Source: Eutreptiella sp. 'Long Island Sound 2002' (lineage: Eukaryota; Euglenozoa; Euglenophyceae; Eutreptiales; Eutreptiaceae). From it: a DNA stretch of 64,000 bases. Under the pieces are notes generated by a model. That model was not told the origin of the DNA and did no database searches. It worked only from the letters and a program-made list of their open reading frames with translations. The translations under genes and the position numbers were made by a program. The stretch spans positions 7,522,755 through 7,586,754 of the forward strand of contig OZ038395.1 in the NCBI GenBank assembly GCA_964036045.1, written 5' to 3'. Within the stretch, counting starts at the first letter, position 1; each line of letters begins with the position of its first letter. Below are positions 40,501 through 54,412 of this stretch, in pieces.

Positions 40501-41680
40501 GTGGACCAAATCTGCGTTGTGATGGGCTTGGGATTGGCATCAACAGTGGACCAAATCAGGGTTGTGGTGGGCTTGGGATGGGCATCAACAGTGGACCAAA
40601 TCAGCGTTGTGATGGGCTTGGGATTGGCATCAACAGTGGACCAAATCTGCGTTGTGATGGGCTTGGGATTGGCATCAACAGTGGACCAAATCTGCGTTGT
40701 GATGGGCTTGGGATTGGCATCAACAGTGGACCAAATCAGCGTTGTGGTGGGCTTGGGATTGGCATCAACAGTGGACCAAATTTGCGTTGTGATGGGCTTG
40801 GGATTGGCATTACCAAATCAGCGTTGTGATGGGCTTGGGATTGGCATCAACAGTGGACCAAATCAGCGTTGTGATGGGGTTAGGATTGGCATCAACAGTG
40901 GACCAAATCAGCGTTGTGGTGGGCTTGGGATTGGCATCAACAGTGGACCAAATTAGCATTGTGATGGGCTTGGGATTGGCATCAACAGTGGACCAAATTT
41001 GCGTTGTGGTGGGCTTGGGATTGGCATCAACAGTGGACCAAATCAGCGTTGTGATGGGCTTGGGATTGGCATCACCAAATCAGCGTTGTGATGGGCTTGG
41101 GATTGGCATCAACAGTGGACCAAATCAGCGTTGTGATGGGCTTGGGATTGGCATCAACAGTGGACCAAATCAGCGTTGTGGTAGGCTTGGGATTGGCATC
41201 AACAGTGGACGAATTCAGCGTTGTGATGGGCTTGGAATTGGCATCAACAGTGGACCAAATCAGCGTTGTGGTGGGCTTGGGATTTGCATCAACAGTGGAC
41301 CAAATCAACATTGTGATGGGCTTGGGATTGGCATCAACAGTGGACCAAATCTGCGTTGTGGTGGGCTTGGGATTGGCATCAACAGTGGACCAAATCTGCG
41401 TTGTGATGGGCTTGGGATTGGCATCACCAAATCAGCGTTGTGATGGGCTTGGGATTGGCATCAACAATGGACCAAATCTGCGTTGTGGTGGGCTTGGGAT
41501 TGGCATCAACAGTGGACGAATTCAGCGTTCTGATGGGCTTGGGATTGGCATCACCAAATCAGCGTTGTGATGGGCTTGGGATTGGCATCAACAGTGGACC
41601 AAATCAGCGTTGTGATGGGCTTGGGATTGGCATCAACAGTGGACCAAATCAGCGTTGTGATGGGCTTGGGATTGGCATCA

Positions 41681-43898
41681 ACGGTGCACCAAATCAGCGT
41701 TGTGATGGGCTTGGGATTGGCATCAACAGTGGACCAAATCAGCATTGTGATGTGCTTGGGATTGGCATCAACAGTGGACCAAATCTGCGTTGTGATGGGC
41801 TTGGGATTGGCATCACCAGTGGACCAAATCAGCGTTGTGATGGGCTTGGGATTGGCATCAACAGTGGACCAAATTAGCGTTGTGATGGGCTTGGGATTGG
41901 CATCAACAATGGACCAAATCAGCGTTGTGGTGGGCTTGGGATTGGCATCAGCAGTGGACCAAATCACCGTTGTGATGGGCTTGGGATTGGCATCAATAGT
42001 GGACCAAATCAGCGTTGTGACGGGCTTGGGATTGGCATCAACAGTGGACCAAATCAGCGTTGTCGTGGGCTTGGGATTGGCATCAACAGTGGACCAAATC
42101 AGCGTTGTGATGGGCTTGGGATTGGCATCAACAATGGACGAAATCAGCGTTGTGATGGGCTTGGGATTGGCATCAACAGTGGACCAAATCAGCATTGTGA
42201 TGGGCTTGGGATTGGCATCAACAGTGGACCAAATCTGCGTTGTGGTGGGCTTGGGATTGGCATCAACAGTGGACCAAATCAGCGTTGTGATGGGCTTGGG
42301 ATTGGCATCACCAAATTAGCGTTGTGATGGGCTTGGGATTGGCATCAACAGTGGACCAAATCAGCGTTGTGATGGGCTTGGGATTGGCATCAACAGTGGA
42401 CCAAATCAGCATTGTGATGGGCTTGGGATTGGCATCAACAGTGGACCAAATCTGCGTTGTGGTGGGCTTGGGATTGGCATCAACAGTGGACCAAATCAGC
42501 GTTGTGATGGGCTTGGGATTGGCATCACCAAATTAGCGTTGTGATGGGCTTGGGATTGGCATCAACAGTGGACCAAATCAGCGTTGTGGTGGGCTTGGTA
42601 TTGGCATCAACAGTGGACCAAATCAGCGTTGTGATGGGCTTGGGATTGGCATCAACAGTGGACCAAATCAGCGTTGTGGTGGGCTTGGGACCGGCATCAA
42701 CAGTGGACCAAATCAGCGTTGTGATGGGCTTGGGATTGGCATCAACAGTGGACCAAATCAGCGTTGTGGTGGGCTTGGGATTGGCATCAACGGTGCACCA
42801 AATCAGCGTTGTGATGGGCTTGGGATTGGCATCAACAGTGGACCAAATCAGCATTGTGATGTGCTTGGGATTGGCATCAACAGTGGACCAAATCTGCGTT
42901 GTGATGGGCTTGGGATTGGCATCACCAGTGGACCAAATCAGCGTTGTGATGGGCTTGGGATTGGCATCAACAGTGGACCAAATTAGCGTTGTGATGGGCT
43001 TGGGATTGGCATCAACAATGGACCAAATCAGCGTTGTGGTGGGCTTGGGATTGGCATCAGCAGTGGACCAAATCACCGTTGTGATGGGCTTGGGATTGGC
43101 ATCAATAGTGGACCAAATCAGCGTTGTGACGGGCTTGGGATTGGCATCAACAGTGGACCAAATCAGCGTTGTCGTGGGCTTGGGATTGGCATCAACAGTG
43201 GACCAAATCAGCGTTGTGATGGGCTTGGGATTGGCATCAACAATGGACGAAATCAGCGTTGTGATGGGCTTGGGATTGGCATCAACAGTGGACCAAATCA
43301 GCATTGTGATGGGCTTGGGATTGGCATCAACAGTGGACCAAATCTGCGTTGTGGTGGGCTTGGGATTGGCATCAACAGTGGACCAAATCAGCGTTGTGAT
43401 GGGCTTGGGATTGGCATCACCAAATTAGCGTTGTGATGGGCTTGGGATTGGCATCAACAGTGGACCAAATCAGCGTTGTGATGGGCTTGGGATTGGCATC
43501 AACAGTGGACCAAATCAGCATTGTGATGGGCTTGGGATTGGCATCAACAGTGGACCAAATCTGCGTTGTGGTGGGCTTGGGATTGGCATCAACAGTGGAC
43601 CAAATCAGCGTTGTGATGGGCTTGGGATTGGCATCACCAAATTAGCGTTGTGATGGGCTTGGGATTGGCATCAACAGTGGACCAAATCAGCGTTGTGGTG
43701 GGCTTGGTATTGGCATCAACAGTGGACCAAATCAGCGTTGTGATGGGCTTGGGATTGGCATCAACAGTGGACCAAATCAGCGTTGTGGTGGGCTTGGGAC
43801 CGGCATCAACAGTGGACCAAATCAGCGTTGTGATGGGCTTGGGATTGGCATCAACAGTGGACCAAATCAGCGTTGTGGTGGGCTTGGGATTGGCATCA
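41681..43898 (+). repeat. Tandem higher-order duplication, 1,109-bp period
   Basis: 41,681-42,789 and 42,790-43,898 share the same variant order, including the rare ACGGTGCACC, GATGTGCTTGG and AATGGACGAAATC units. 1,109 equals 23 units of 45 plus 2 of 37. Confidence 0.8.
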
Positions 43899-46800
43899 AC
43901 AGTGGACCAAATCTGCGTTGTGATGGGCTTGGGATTGGCATCAACAGTGGACTAAATCAGCGTTGTGGTGGGCTTGGGATTGGCATCAACAGTGGACCAA
44001 ATCAGCGTTGTGGTGGGCTTGGGATTGGCATCAACAGTGGACCAAATTTGCGTTGTGATGGGCTTGGGATTGCCATTACCAAATCAGCGTTGTGATGGGC
44101 TTGGGATTGGCATCAACAGTGGACCAAATCTGCGTTGTGATTGGCTTGGAATTGGCATCAACAGTGGACCAAATCAGCGTTGTGGTGGGCTTGGGATTGG
44201 CATCAACAGTGGACCAAATCAGCATTGTGATGGGCTTGGCATTGGCATCAACAGTGGATCAAATCTGCATTGTGGTGGGCTTGGGATTGGCATCAGCAGT
44301 GGACCAAATCTGCATTGTGATGGGCTTGGGATTGGCATCAACAGTGGACCAAATCAGCGTTGTGGTGGGCTTGGGATTGGCATCAACAGTGGACCAAATC
44401 AGGGTTGTGGTGGGCTTGGGATTGGCATCAACAGTGGACCAAATCAGCGTTGTGATGGGCTTGGGATTGGCATCAACAGTGGACCAAATCTGCGTTGTGA
44501 TGGGCTTGGGATTGGCATCAACAGTGGACCAAATCAGCGTTGTGGTGGGCTTGGGATTGGCATCAACAGTGGACCAAATTTGCGTTGTGATGGGCTTGGG
44601 ATTGGCATTACCAAATCAGCGTTGTGATGGGCTTGGGATTGGCATCAACAGTGGACCAAATCAGCGTTGTGATGGGGTTAGGATTGGCATCAACAGTGGA
44701 CCAAATCAGCGTTGTGGTGGGCTTGGGATTGGCATCAACAGTGGACCAAATTAGCATTGTGATGGGCTTGGGATTGGCATCAACAGTGGACCAAATTTGC
44801 GTTGTGGTGGGCTTGGGATTGGCATCAACAGTGGACCAAATCAGCGTTGTGATGGGCTTGGGATTGGCATCACCAAATCAGCGTTGTGATGGGCTTGGGA
44901 TTGGCATCAACAGTGGACCAAATCAGCGTTGTGATGGGCTTGGGATTGGCATCAACAGTGGACCAAATCAGCGTTGTGGTGGGCTTGGGATTGGCACCAA
45001 CAGTGGACGAATTCAGCGTTGTGATGGGCTTGGAATTGGCATCAACAGTGGACCAAATCAGCGTTGTGGTGGGCTTGGGATTGGCATCAACAGTGGACCA
45101 AATCAACATTGTGATGGGCTTGGGATTGGCATCAACAGTGGACCAAATCTGCGTTGTGGTGGGCTTGGGATTGGCATCAACAGTGGACCAAATCTGCGTT
45201 GTGATGGGCTTGGGATTGGCATCACCAAATCAGCGTTGTGATGGGCTTGGGATTGGCATCAACAATGGACCAAATCTGCGTTGTGGTGGGCTTGGGATTG
45301 GCATCAACAGTGGACGAATTCAGCGTTCTGATGGGCTTGGGATTGGCATCACCAAATCAGCGTTGTGATGGGCTTGGGATTGGCATCAACTGTCGACCAA
45401 ATCAGCGTTGTGATGGGCTTGGGATTGGCATCAACAGTGGACCAAATCAGCGTTGTGGTGGGCTTGGGATTGGCATCAACGGTGCACCAAATCAGCGTTG
45501 TGATGGGCTTGGGATTGGCATCAACAGTGGACCAAATCAGCATTGTGATGTGCTTGGGATTGGCATCAACAGTGGACCAAATCTGCGTTGTGATGGGCTT
45601 GGGATTGGCATCACCAGTGGACCAAATCAGCGTTGTGATGGGCTTGGGATTGGCATCAACAGTGGACCAAATTAGCGTTGTGATGGGCTTGGGATTGGCA
45701 TCAACAATGGACCAAATCAGCGTTGTGGTGGGCTTGGGATTGGCATCAGCAGTGGACCAAATCAGCGTTGTGATGGGCTTCGGATTGGCATCAATAGTGG
45801 ACCAAATCAGCGTTGTGACGGGCTTGGGATTGGCATCAACAGTGGACCAAATCAGCGTTGTCGTGGGCTTGGGATTGGCATCAACAGTGGACCAAATCAG
45901 CGTTGTGATGGGCTTGGGATTGGCATCAACAATGGACGAAATCAGCGTTGTGATGGGCTTGGGATTGGCATCAACAGTGGACCAAATCAGCGTTGTGGTG
46001 GGCTTGGGATTGGCATCAACGGTGGACCAAATCAGCGTTGTGGTGGGCTTGGGATTGGCATTACCAAATCAGCGTTGTGATGGGCTTGGGATTGGCATCA
46101 ACAGTGGACCAAATCAGCGTTGTGATGGGCTTGGGATTGGCATCAACAGTGGACCAAATCAGCGTTGTGGTGGGCTTGGGATTGGCATCAACAGTGGACC
46201 AAATTTGCGTTGTGGTGGGCTTGGGATTGGCATTACCAAATCAGCGTTGTGATGGGCTTGGGATTGGCATCAACAGTGGACCAAATCAGCGTTGTGATGG
46301 GCTTGGGATTGGCATCAACAGTGGACCAAATCTGCGTTGTGGTGGGCTTGGGATTGGCATCAACAGTGGACCAAATCAGCATTGTGATGGGCTTGGGATT
46401 GGCATAAACAGTGGACCAAATCAGCGTTGTGATGGGCTTGGGATTGGCATCAACAGTGGACCAAATCTGCGTTGTGATGGGCTTCGGATTGGCATCAACA
46501 GTGGACCAAATCTGCGTTGTGATGGGCTTGGGATTGGCATCAACAGTGGACCAAATCAGCGTTGTGATGGGCTTCGGATTGGCATTGCCAAATCAGCGTT
46601 GTGATGGGCTTGGGATTGGCATCAACGGTGCACCAAATCAGCGTTGTGGTGGGCTTGGGATTGGCATCAACGGTGCACCAAATCAGCGGTGTGGTGGGCT
46701 TGGGATTGGCATCAACGGTGCACCAAATCAGCGTTGTGGTGGGCTTGGGATTGGCATCAACAGTGGACCAAATCAGCGGTGTGATGGGCTTGGGATTGGC

Positions 46801-49800
46801 ATTACCAAATCTGCGTTGTGATGGGCTTGGGATTGGCATCAACAGTGGACCAAATCAGCGTTGTGGTGGGCTTGGGATTGGCATCAACAGTGCACGAAAC
46901 CAACATTGTGATGGGCTTGGGATTGGCATCAACAGTGGACCAAATCTGCGTTGTGGTGGGCTTGGGATTGGCATCAACAGTGGACCAAATCAGCGTTGTG
47001 ATGGGCTTGGGATTGGCATCACCAAATCAGCGTTGTGATGGGCTTGGGATTGGCATCAACAATGGACCAAATCTGCGTTGTGGTGGGCTTGGGATTGGCA
47101 TCAACAGTGGACGAATTCAGCGTTCTGATGGGCTTGGGATTGGCATCACCAAATCAGCGTTGTCCTGGGCTTGGGATTGGCATCAACAGTGGACCAAATC
47201 AGCGTTGTGATGGGCTTGGGATTGGCATCAACAGTGGACCAAATCAGCATTGTGGTGGGCTTGGGATTGGCATCAACGGTGCACCAAATCAGCGTTGTGA
47301 TGGGCTTGGGATTGGCATCAACAGTGGACCAAATCAGCATTGTGATGGGCTTGGGATTGGCATCAACAGTGGACCAAATCTGCGTTGTGATGGGCTTGGG
47401 ATTGGCATCAACAGTGGACCAAATCAGCGTTGTGATGGGCTTGGGATTGGCATCAACAATGGACCAAATCAGCGTTGTGGTGGGCTTGGGATTGGCATCA
47501 GCAGTGGACCAAATCTGCGTTGTGATGGGCTTGGGATTGGCATCAATAGTGGACCAAATCAGCGTTGTGACGGGCTTGGGATTGGCATCAACAGTGGACC
47601 AAATCAGCGTTGTGGTGGGCTTGGGATTGGCATCAACAGTGAACCAAATCAGCGTTGTGATGGGCTTGGGATTGGCATCAACAATGGACCAAATCAGCGT
47701 TGTGATGGGCTTGGGACGTCATCAACAGTGGACCAAATCAGCGTTGTGGTGGGCTTGGGATTGGCATCAACAGTGGACCAAATCAGCGTTGTGATTGGCT
47801 TGGGATTGGCATTACCAAATCAGCGTTGTGATGGGCTTGGGATTGGCATCAACGGTGGACCAAATCTGCGTTGTGATGGGCTTGGGATTGGCATCAACAG
47901 TGGATGAATTCAGCGTTCTGATGGGCTTGGGATTGGCATCACCAAATCAGCGTTGTGATGGGCTTGGGATTGGCATCAACTGTCGACCAAATCAGCGTTG
48001 TGATGGGCTTCGGATTGGCATCAACAGTGGACCAAATCTTCGTTGTGATGGGCTTGGGATTGGCATCAACGGTGCACCAAATCAGCGTTGTGATGGGCTT
48101 GGGATTGGCATCAACAGTGGACCAAATCAGCATTGTGATGGGCTTGGGATTGGCATCAACAGTGGACCAAATATGCGTTGTGATGGGCTTGGGATTGGCA
48201 TCAACAGTGGACCAAATCAGCGTTGTAATGTGCTTGGGATTGGCATCAACAGTGGACCAAATCAGCGTTGTGATGGGCTTGGGATTGGCATCAACAATGG
48301 ACCAAATCAGCGTTGTGGTGGGCTTGGGATTGGCATCAGCAGTGGACCAAATCTGCGTTGTGATGGGCTTGGGATTGGCATCAATAGTGGACCAAATCAG
48401 CGTTGTGACGGGCTTGGGATTGGCATCAACAGTGGACCAAATCAGCGTTGTGATGGGCTTGGGATTGGCATCAACAGTGGACCAAATCAGCGTTGTGATG
48501 GGCTTGGGATTGGCATCAACAGTGGACGAAATCAGCGTTGTGATGGGCTTGGGATTGGCATCAACAGTGGACCAAATCAGCGTTGTGGTGGGCTTGGGAT
48601 TGGCATCAACAGTGGACCAAATCAGCGTTGTGATGGGCTTGGGATTGGCATCAACAGTGGACCAAATCAGCGTTGTGGTGGGCTTGGGATTGGCATTACC
48701 AAATCAGCGTTGTGATGGGCTTGGGATTGGCATCAACAGTGGACCAAATCAGCGTTGTGATGGGCTTGGGATTGGCATCAGCAGTGGACCAAATCAGCGT
48801 TGTGGTGGGCCTGGGATTGGCATCACCAAATCAGCATTGTGATGGGCTTGGGATTGGCATCAACAGTGGACCAAATCTGCGCTGTGATGGGCTTGGGATT
48901 GGCATCAACAGTGGACCAAATCAGCGTTGTGATGGGCTTGGGATTGGCATCAACAGTGGACCAAATCAGCGTTGTGATGGGCTTGGGATTGGCATCAACA
49001 ATGGACCAAATCAGCGTTGTGGTGGGCTCGGGATTGGCATAAGCAGTGGACCAAATCTGCGTTGTGATGGGCTTGGGATTGGCATCAACAATGGACCAAA
49101 TCTGCGTTGTGATGGGCTTGGGATTGGCATCAACAGTGGACCAAATCAGCGTTGTGGTGGGCTTGGGATTGGCTTCAAAAGTGGACCAAATCTGCGTTGT
49201 GATGGGCTTGGGATTGGCATCAACAGTGGACCAAATCAGCGTTGTGATGGGCTTGGGATTGGCATCAATAGTGGACCAAATCAGCGTTGTGACGGGCTTG
49301 GGATTGGCATCAACAGTGGACCAAATCAGCGTTGTGGTGGGCTTGGGATTGGCATCAACAGTGAACCAAATCAGCGTTGTGATGGGCTTGGGATTGGCAT
49401 CAACAATGGACCAAATCTGCGTTGTGATGGGCTTGGGATTGGCATCAACAGTGGACCAAATCAGCGTTGTGGTGGGCTTGGGATTGGCATCAACAGTGGA
49501 CCAAATCAGCGTTGTGGTGGGCTTGGGATTGGCATCAATAGTGGACCAAATCAGCGTTGTGATGGGCTTGGGATTGGCATCAACAGTGGACCAAATCAGC
49601 GTTGTGATGGGCTTGGGATTGGCATCAGCAGTGGACCAAATCTGCGTTGTGGTGGGCTTGGGATTGGCATCAACAGTGGACGAATTCAGCGTTCTGATGG
49701 GCTTGGGATTGGCATCACCAAATCAGCGTTGTGATGGGCTTGGGATTGGCATCAACTGTCGACCAAATCAGCGTTGTGATGGGCTTGGGATTGGCATCAA

Positions 49801-52800
49801 CAGTGGACCAAATCAGCGTTGTGATGGGCTTGGGATTGGCATCAACGGTGCACCAAATCAGCGTTGTGATGGGCTTGGGATTGGCATCAACAGTGGACCA
49901 AATCAGCATTGTGATGGGCTTGGGATTGGCATCAACAGTGGACCAAATCTGCGTTGTGATGGGCTTGGGATTGGCATCAGCAGTGGACCAAATCAGCGTT
50001 GTGGTGGGCTTGGGATTGGCATCAACAGTGAACCAAATCAGCGTTGTGATGGGCTTGGGATTGGCATCAACAATGGACCAAATCTGCGTTGTGATGGGCT
50101 TGGGATTGGCATCAACAGTGGACCAAATCAGCGTTGTGGTGGGCTTGGGATTGGCATCAACAGTGGACCAAATCAGCGTTGTGATGGGCTTGGGATTGGC
50201 ATCAACAATGGACCAAATCTGCGTTGTGATGGGCTTGGGATTGGCATCAACAGTGGACCAAATCAGCGTTGTGATGGGCTTGGGATTGGCATCAGCAGTG
50301 GACCAAATCTGCGTTGTGGTGGGCTTGGGATTGGCATCAACAGTGGACGAATTCAGCGTTCTGATGGGCTTGGGATGGGCATCACCGAATCAGCGTTGTG
50401 ATGGGCTTGGGATTGGCATCAACTGTCGACCAAATCAGCGTTGTGATGGGCTTGGGATTGGCATCAACAGTGGACCAAATCAGCGTTGTGATGGGCTTGG
50501 GATTGGCATCAACGGTGCACCAAATCAGCGTTGTGATGGGCTTGGGATTGGCATCAACAGTGGACCAAATCAGCATTGTGATGGGCTTGGGATTGGCATC
50601 AACAGTGGACCAAATCTGCGTTGTGATGGGCTTGGGATTGGCATCAACAGTGGACCAAATCTGCGTTGTGATGGGCTTGGGATTGGCATCAATAGTGGAC
50701 CAAATCAGCGTTGTGACGGGCTTGGGATTGGCATCAACAGTGGTCCAAATCAGCGTTGTGGTGGGCTTGGGATTGGCATCAACAGTGGACCAAATCAGCG
50801 TTGTGATGGGCTTGGGATTGGCATCAACAATGGACGAAATCAGCGTTGTGATGGGCTTGGGATTGGCATCAACAGTGGACCAAATCAGCGTTGTGGTGGG
50901 CTTGGGATTGGCATCAACAGTGGACCAAATCAGCGTTGTGGTGGGCTTGGGATTGGCATCAACAGTGGACCAAATCAGCGTTGTGGTGGGCTTGGGATTG
51001 GCATTACCAAATCAGCGTTGTGATGGGCTTGGGATTGGCATCAACAGTGGACCAAATCAGCGTTGTGATGGGCTTGGGATTGGCATCAACAGTGGACCAA
51101 ATCAGCGTTGTGATGGGCTTGGGATTGGCATCAACAGTGGACCAAATCAGCGTTGTGATGGGCTTGGGATTGGCATCAACAGTGGACCAAATCAGCATTG
51201 TGATGGGCTTGGGATTGGCATCAACAGTGGACCAAATTAGCGTTGTGATGGGCTTGGGATTGGCATCAACAATGGACCAAATCAGCGTTGTGGTGGGCTT
51301 GGGACTGGCATCAGCAGTGGACCAAATCTGCGTTGTGATGGACTTGGGATTGGCATCAATAGTGGACCAAATCAGCGTTGTGACGGGCTTGGGATTGGCA
51401 TCAACAGTGGACCAAATCAGCGTTGTGGTGGGCTTGGGATTGGCATCACCAAATCAGCGTTGTGATGGGCTTGGGATTGGCATCAACTGTCGACCAAATC
51501 AGCGTTGTGATGGGCTTGGGATTGGCATCAACAGTGGACCAAATCAGCGTTGTGATGGGCTTGGGATTGGCATCAACGGTGCACCAAATCAGCGTTGTGA
51601 TGGGCTTGGGATTGGCATCAACAGTGGACCAAATCAGCATTGTGATGGGCTTGGGATTGGCATCAACAGTGGACCAAATCTGCGTTGTGATGGGCTTGGG
51701 ATTGGCATCAACAGTGGACCAAATCAGCGTTGTGATGGGCTTGGGATTGGCATCAACAGTGGACCAAATCAGCGTTGTGATGGGCTTGGGATTGGCATCA
51801 ATAGTGGACCAAATCAGCGTTGTGACGGGCTTGGGATTGGCATCAACAGTGGACCAAATCAGCGTTGTGGTGGGCTTGGGATTGGCATCAACAGTGGACC
51901 AAATCAGCGTTGTGATGGGCTTGGGATTGGCATCAACAATGGACGAAATCAGCGTTGTGATGGGCTTGGGATTGGCATCAACAGTGGACCAAATCAGCGT
52001 TGTGGTGGGCTTGGGATTGGCATCAACAGTGGACCAAATCAGCGTTGTGGTGGGCTTGGGATTGGCATCAACAGTGGACCAAATCAGCGTTGTGGTGGGC
52101 TTGGGATTGGCATTACCAAATCAGCGTTGTGATGGGCTTGGGATTGGCATCAACAGTGGACCAAATCAGCGTTGTGATGGGCTTGGGATTGGCATCAACA
52201 GTGGACCAAATCAGCGTTGTGATGGGCTTGGGATTGGCATCAACAGTGGACCAAATCAGCGTTGTGATGGGCTTGGGATTGGCATCAACAGTGGACCAAA
52301 TCAGCATTGTGATGGGCTTGGGATTGGCATCAACAGTGGACCAAATCTGCGTTGTGATGGGCTTGGGATTGGCATCAACAATGGACCAAATCAGCGTTGT
52401 GGTGGGCTTGGGATTGGCATCAGCAGTGGACCAAATGTGCGTTGTGATGGGCTTGGGATTGGCATCAATAGTGGACCAAATCAGCGTTGTGACGGGCTTG
52501 GGATTGGCATCAACAGTGGACCAAATCAGCGTTGTGGTGGGCTTGGGATTGGCATCAACGGTGGACCAAATCAGCGTTGTGATGGGCTTGGGATTGGCAT
52601 CAACAATGGACGAAATCAGCGTTGTGATGGGCTTGGGATTGGCATCAACAGTAGACCAAATCAGCGTTGTGGTGGGCTTGGGATCGGCATCAACAGTGGA
52701 CCAAATCAGCGTTGTGGTGGGCTTGGGATTGGCATCAACAGTGGACCAAATCAGCGTTGTGGTGGGCTTGGGATTGGCATTACCAAATCAGCGTTGTGAT

Positions 52801-52949
52801 GGGCTTGGGATTGGCATCAACAGTGGACCAAATCAGCGTTGTGATGGGCTTGGGATTGGCATCAACAGTGGACCAAATCAGCGTTGTGGTGGGCTTGGGA
52901 TTGGCATCAACAGTGGACCAAATTTGCGTTGTGATGGGCTTGAGATTGG

Positions 52950-54087
52950 CATTACCAAATCAGCGTTGTGATGGGCTTGGGATTGGCATCAACAGTGGAC
53001 CAAATCAGCGTTGTGATGGGCTTGGGATTGGCATCAACAGTGGACCAAATCAGCGTTGTGGTGGGCTTGGGATTGGCATCAACAGTGGACCAAATCTGCG
53101 TTGTGGTGGGCTTGGGATTGGCATCAACAGTGGACCAAATCAGCATTGTGATGGGCTTGGGATTGGCATCAACAGTGGACCAAATCAGCGTTGTGGTGGG
53201 CTTGGGATTGGCATTACCAAATCAGCGTTGTGATGGGCTTGGGATTGGCATCAACAGTGGACCAAATCAGCGTTGTGATGGTCTTGGGATTGGCATCAAC
53301 AGTGGACCAAATCAGCGTTGTGATGGGCTTGGGATTGGCATCAACAGTGGACCAAATCTGCGTTGTGGTGGGCTTGGGATTGGCATCAACAGTGGACCAA
53401 ATCTGCATTGTGATGGGCTTGGGATTGGCATCAACAGTGGACCAAATCAGCGTTGTGGTGGGCTTGGGATTGGCATCAACAGTGGACCAAATTTGCGTTG
53501 TGATGGGCTTGAGATTGGCATTACCAAATCAGCGTTGTGATGGGCTTGGGATTGGCATCAACAGTGGACCAAATCAGCGTTGTGATGGGCTTGGGATTGG
53601 CATCAACAGTGGACCAAATCAGCGTTGTGGTGGGCTTGGGATTGGCATCAACAGTGGACCAAATTTGCGTTGTGGTGGGCTTGGGATTGGCATCAACAGT
53701 GGACCAAATCAGCATTGTGATGGGCTTGGGATCGGCATCAACAGTGGACCAAATCAGCGTTGTGGTGGGCTTGGGATTGGCATTACCAAATCAGCGTTGT
53801 GATGGGCTTGGGATTGGCATCAACAGTGGACCAAATCAGCGTTGTGATGGGCTTGGGATTGGCATCAACAGTGGACCAAATCAGCGTTGTGATGGGCTTG
53901 GGATTGGCATCAACAGTGGACCAAATCTGCGTTGTGGTGGGCTTGGGATTGGCATCAACAGTGGACCAAATCTGCATTGTGATGGGCTTGGGATTGGCAT
54001 CAACAGTGGACCAAATCAGCGTTGTGGTGGGCTTGGGATTGGCATCAACAGTGGACCAAATCTGCGTTGTGATGGGCTTGGGAATGG
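52950..54087 (+). repeat. Tandem higher-order duplication, 569-bp period
   Basis: 52,950-53,518 and 53,519-54,087 show the same order of variants and of CATTACC-type 37-bp units. 569 equals 11 units of 45 plus 2 of 37. Confidence 0.75.
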
Positions 54088-54412
54088 CATCAACAGTGGA
54101 CCAAATCTGCGTTGTGATGGGCTTGGGATTGGCATCAACAGTGGACCAAATCAGCGTTGTGATGGGCTTGGGATTGGCATTGCCAAATCAGCGTTGTGAT
54201 GGGCTTGGGATTGGCATCAACAGTGGACCAAATCAGCGTTGTGGTGGGGTTGGGATTGGCATCAACGGTGCACCAAATCAGCGTTGTGGTGGGCTTGGGA
54301 TTGGCATCAACGGTGCACCGAATCAGCGTTGTGATGGGCTTGGGATTGGCATCAACAGTGGACCCAATCAGCGTTGTGATGGGCTTGGGATTGGCATTAC
54401 CAAATCAGCGTT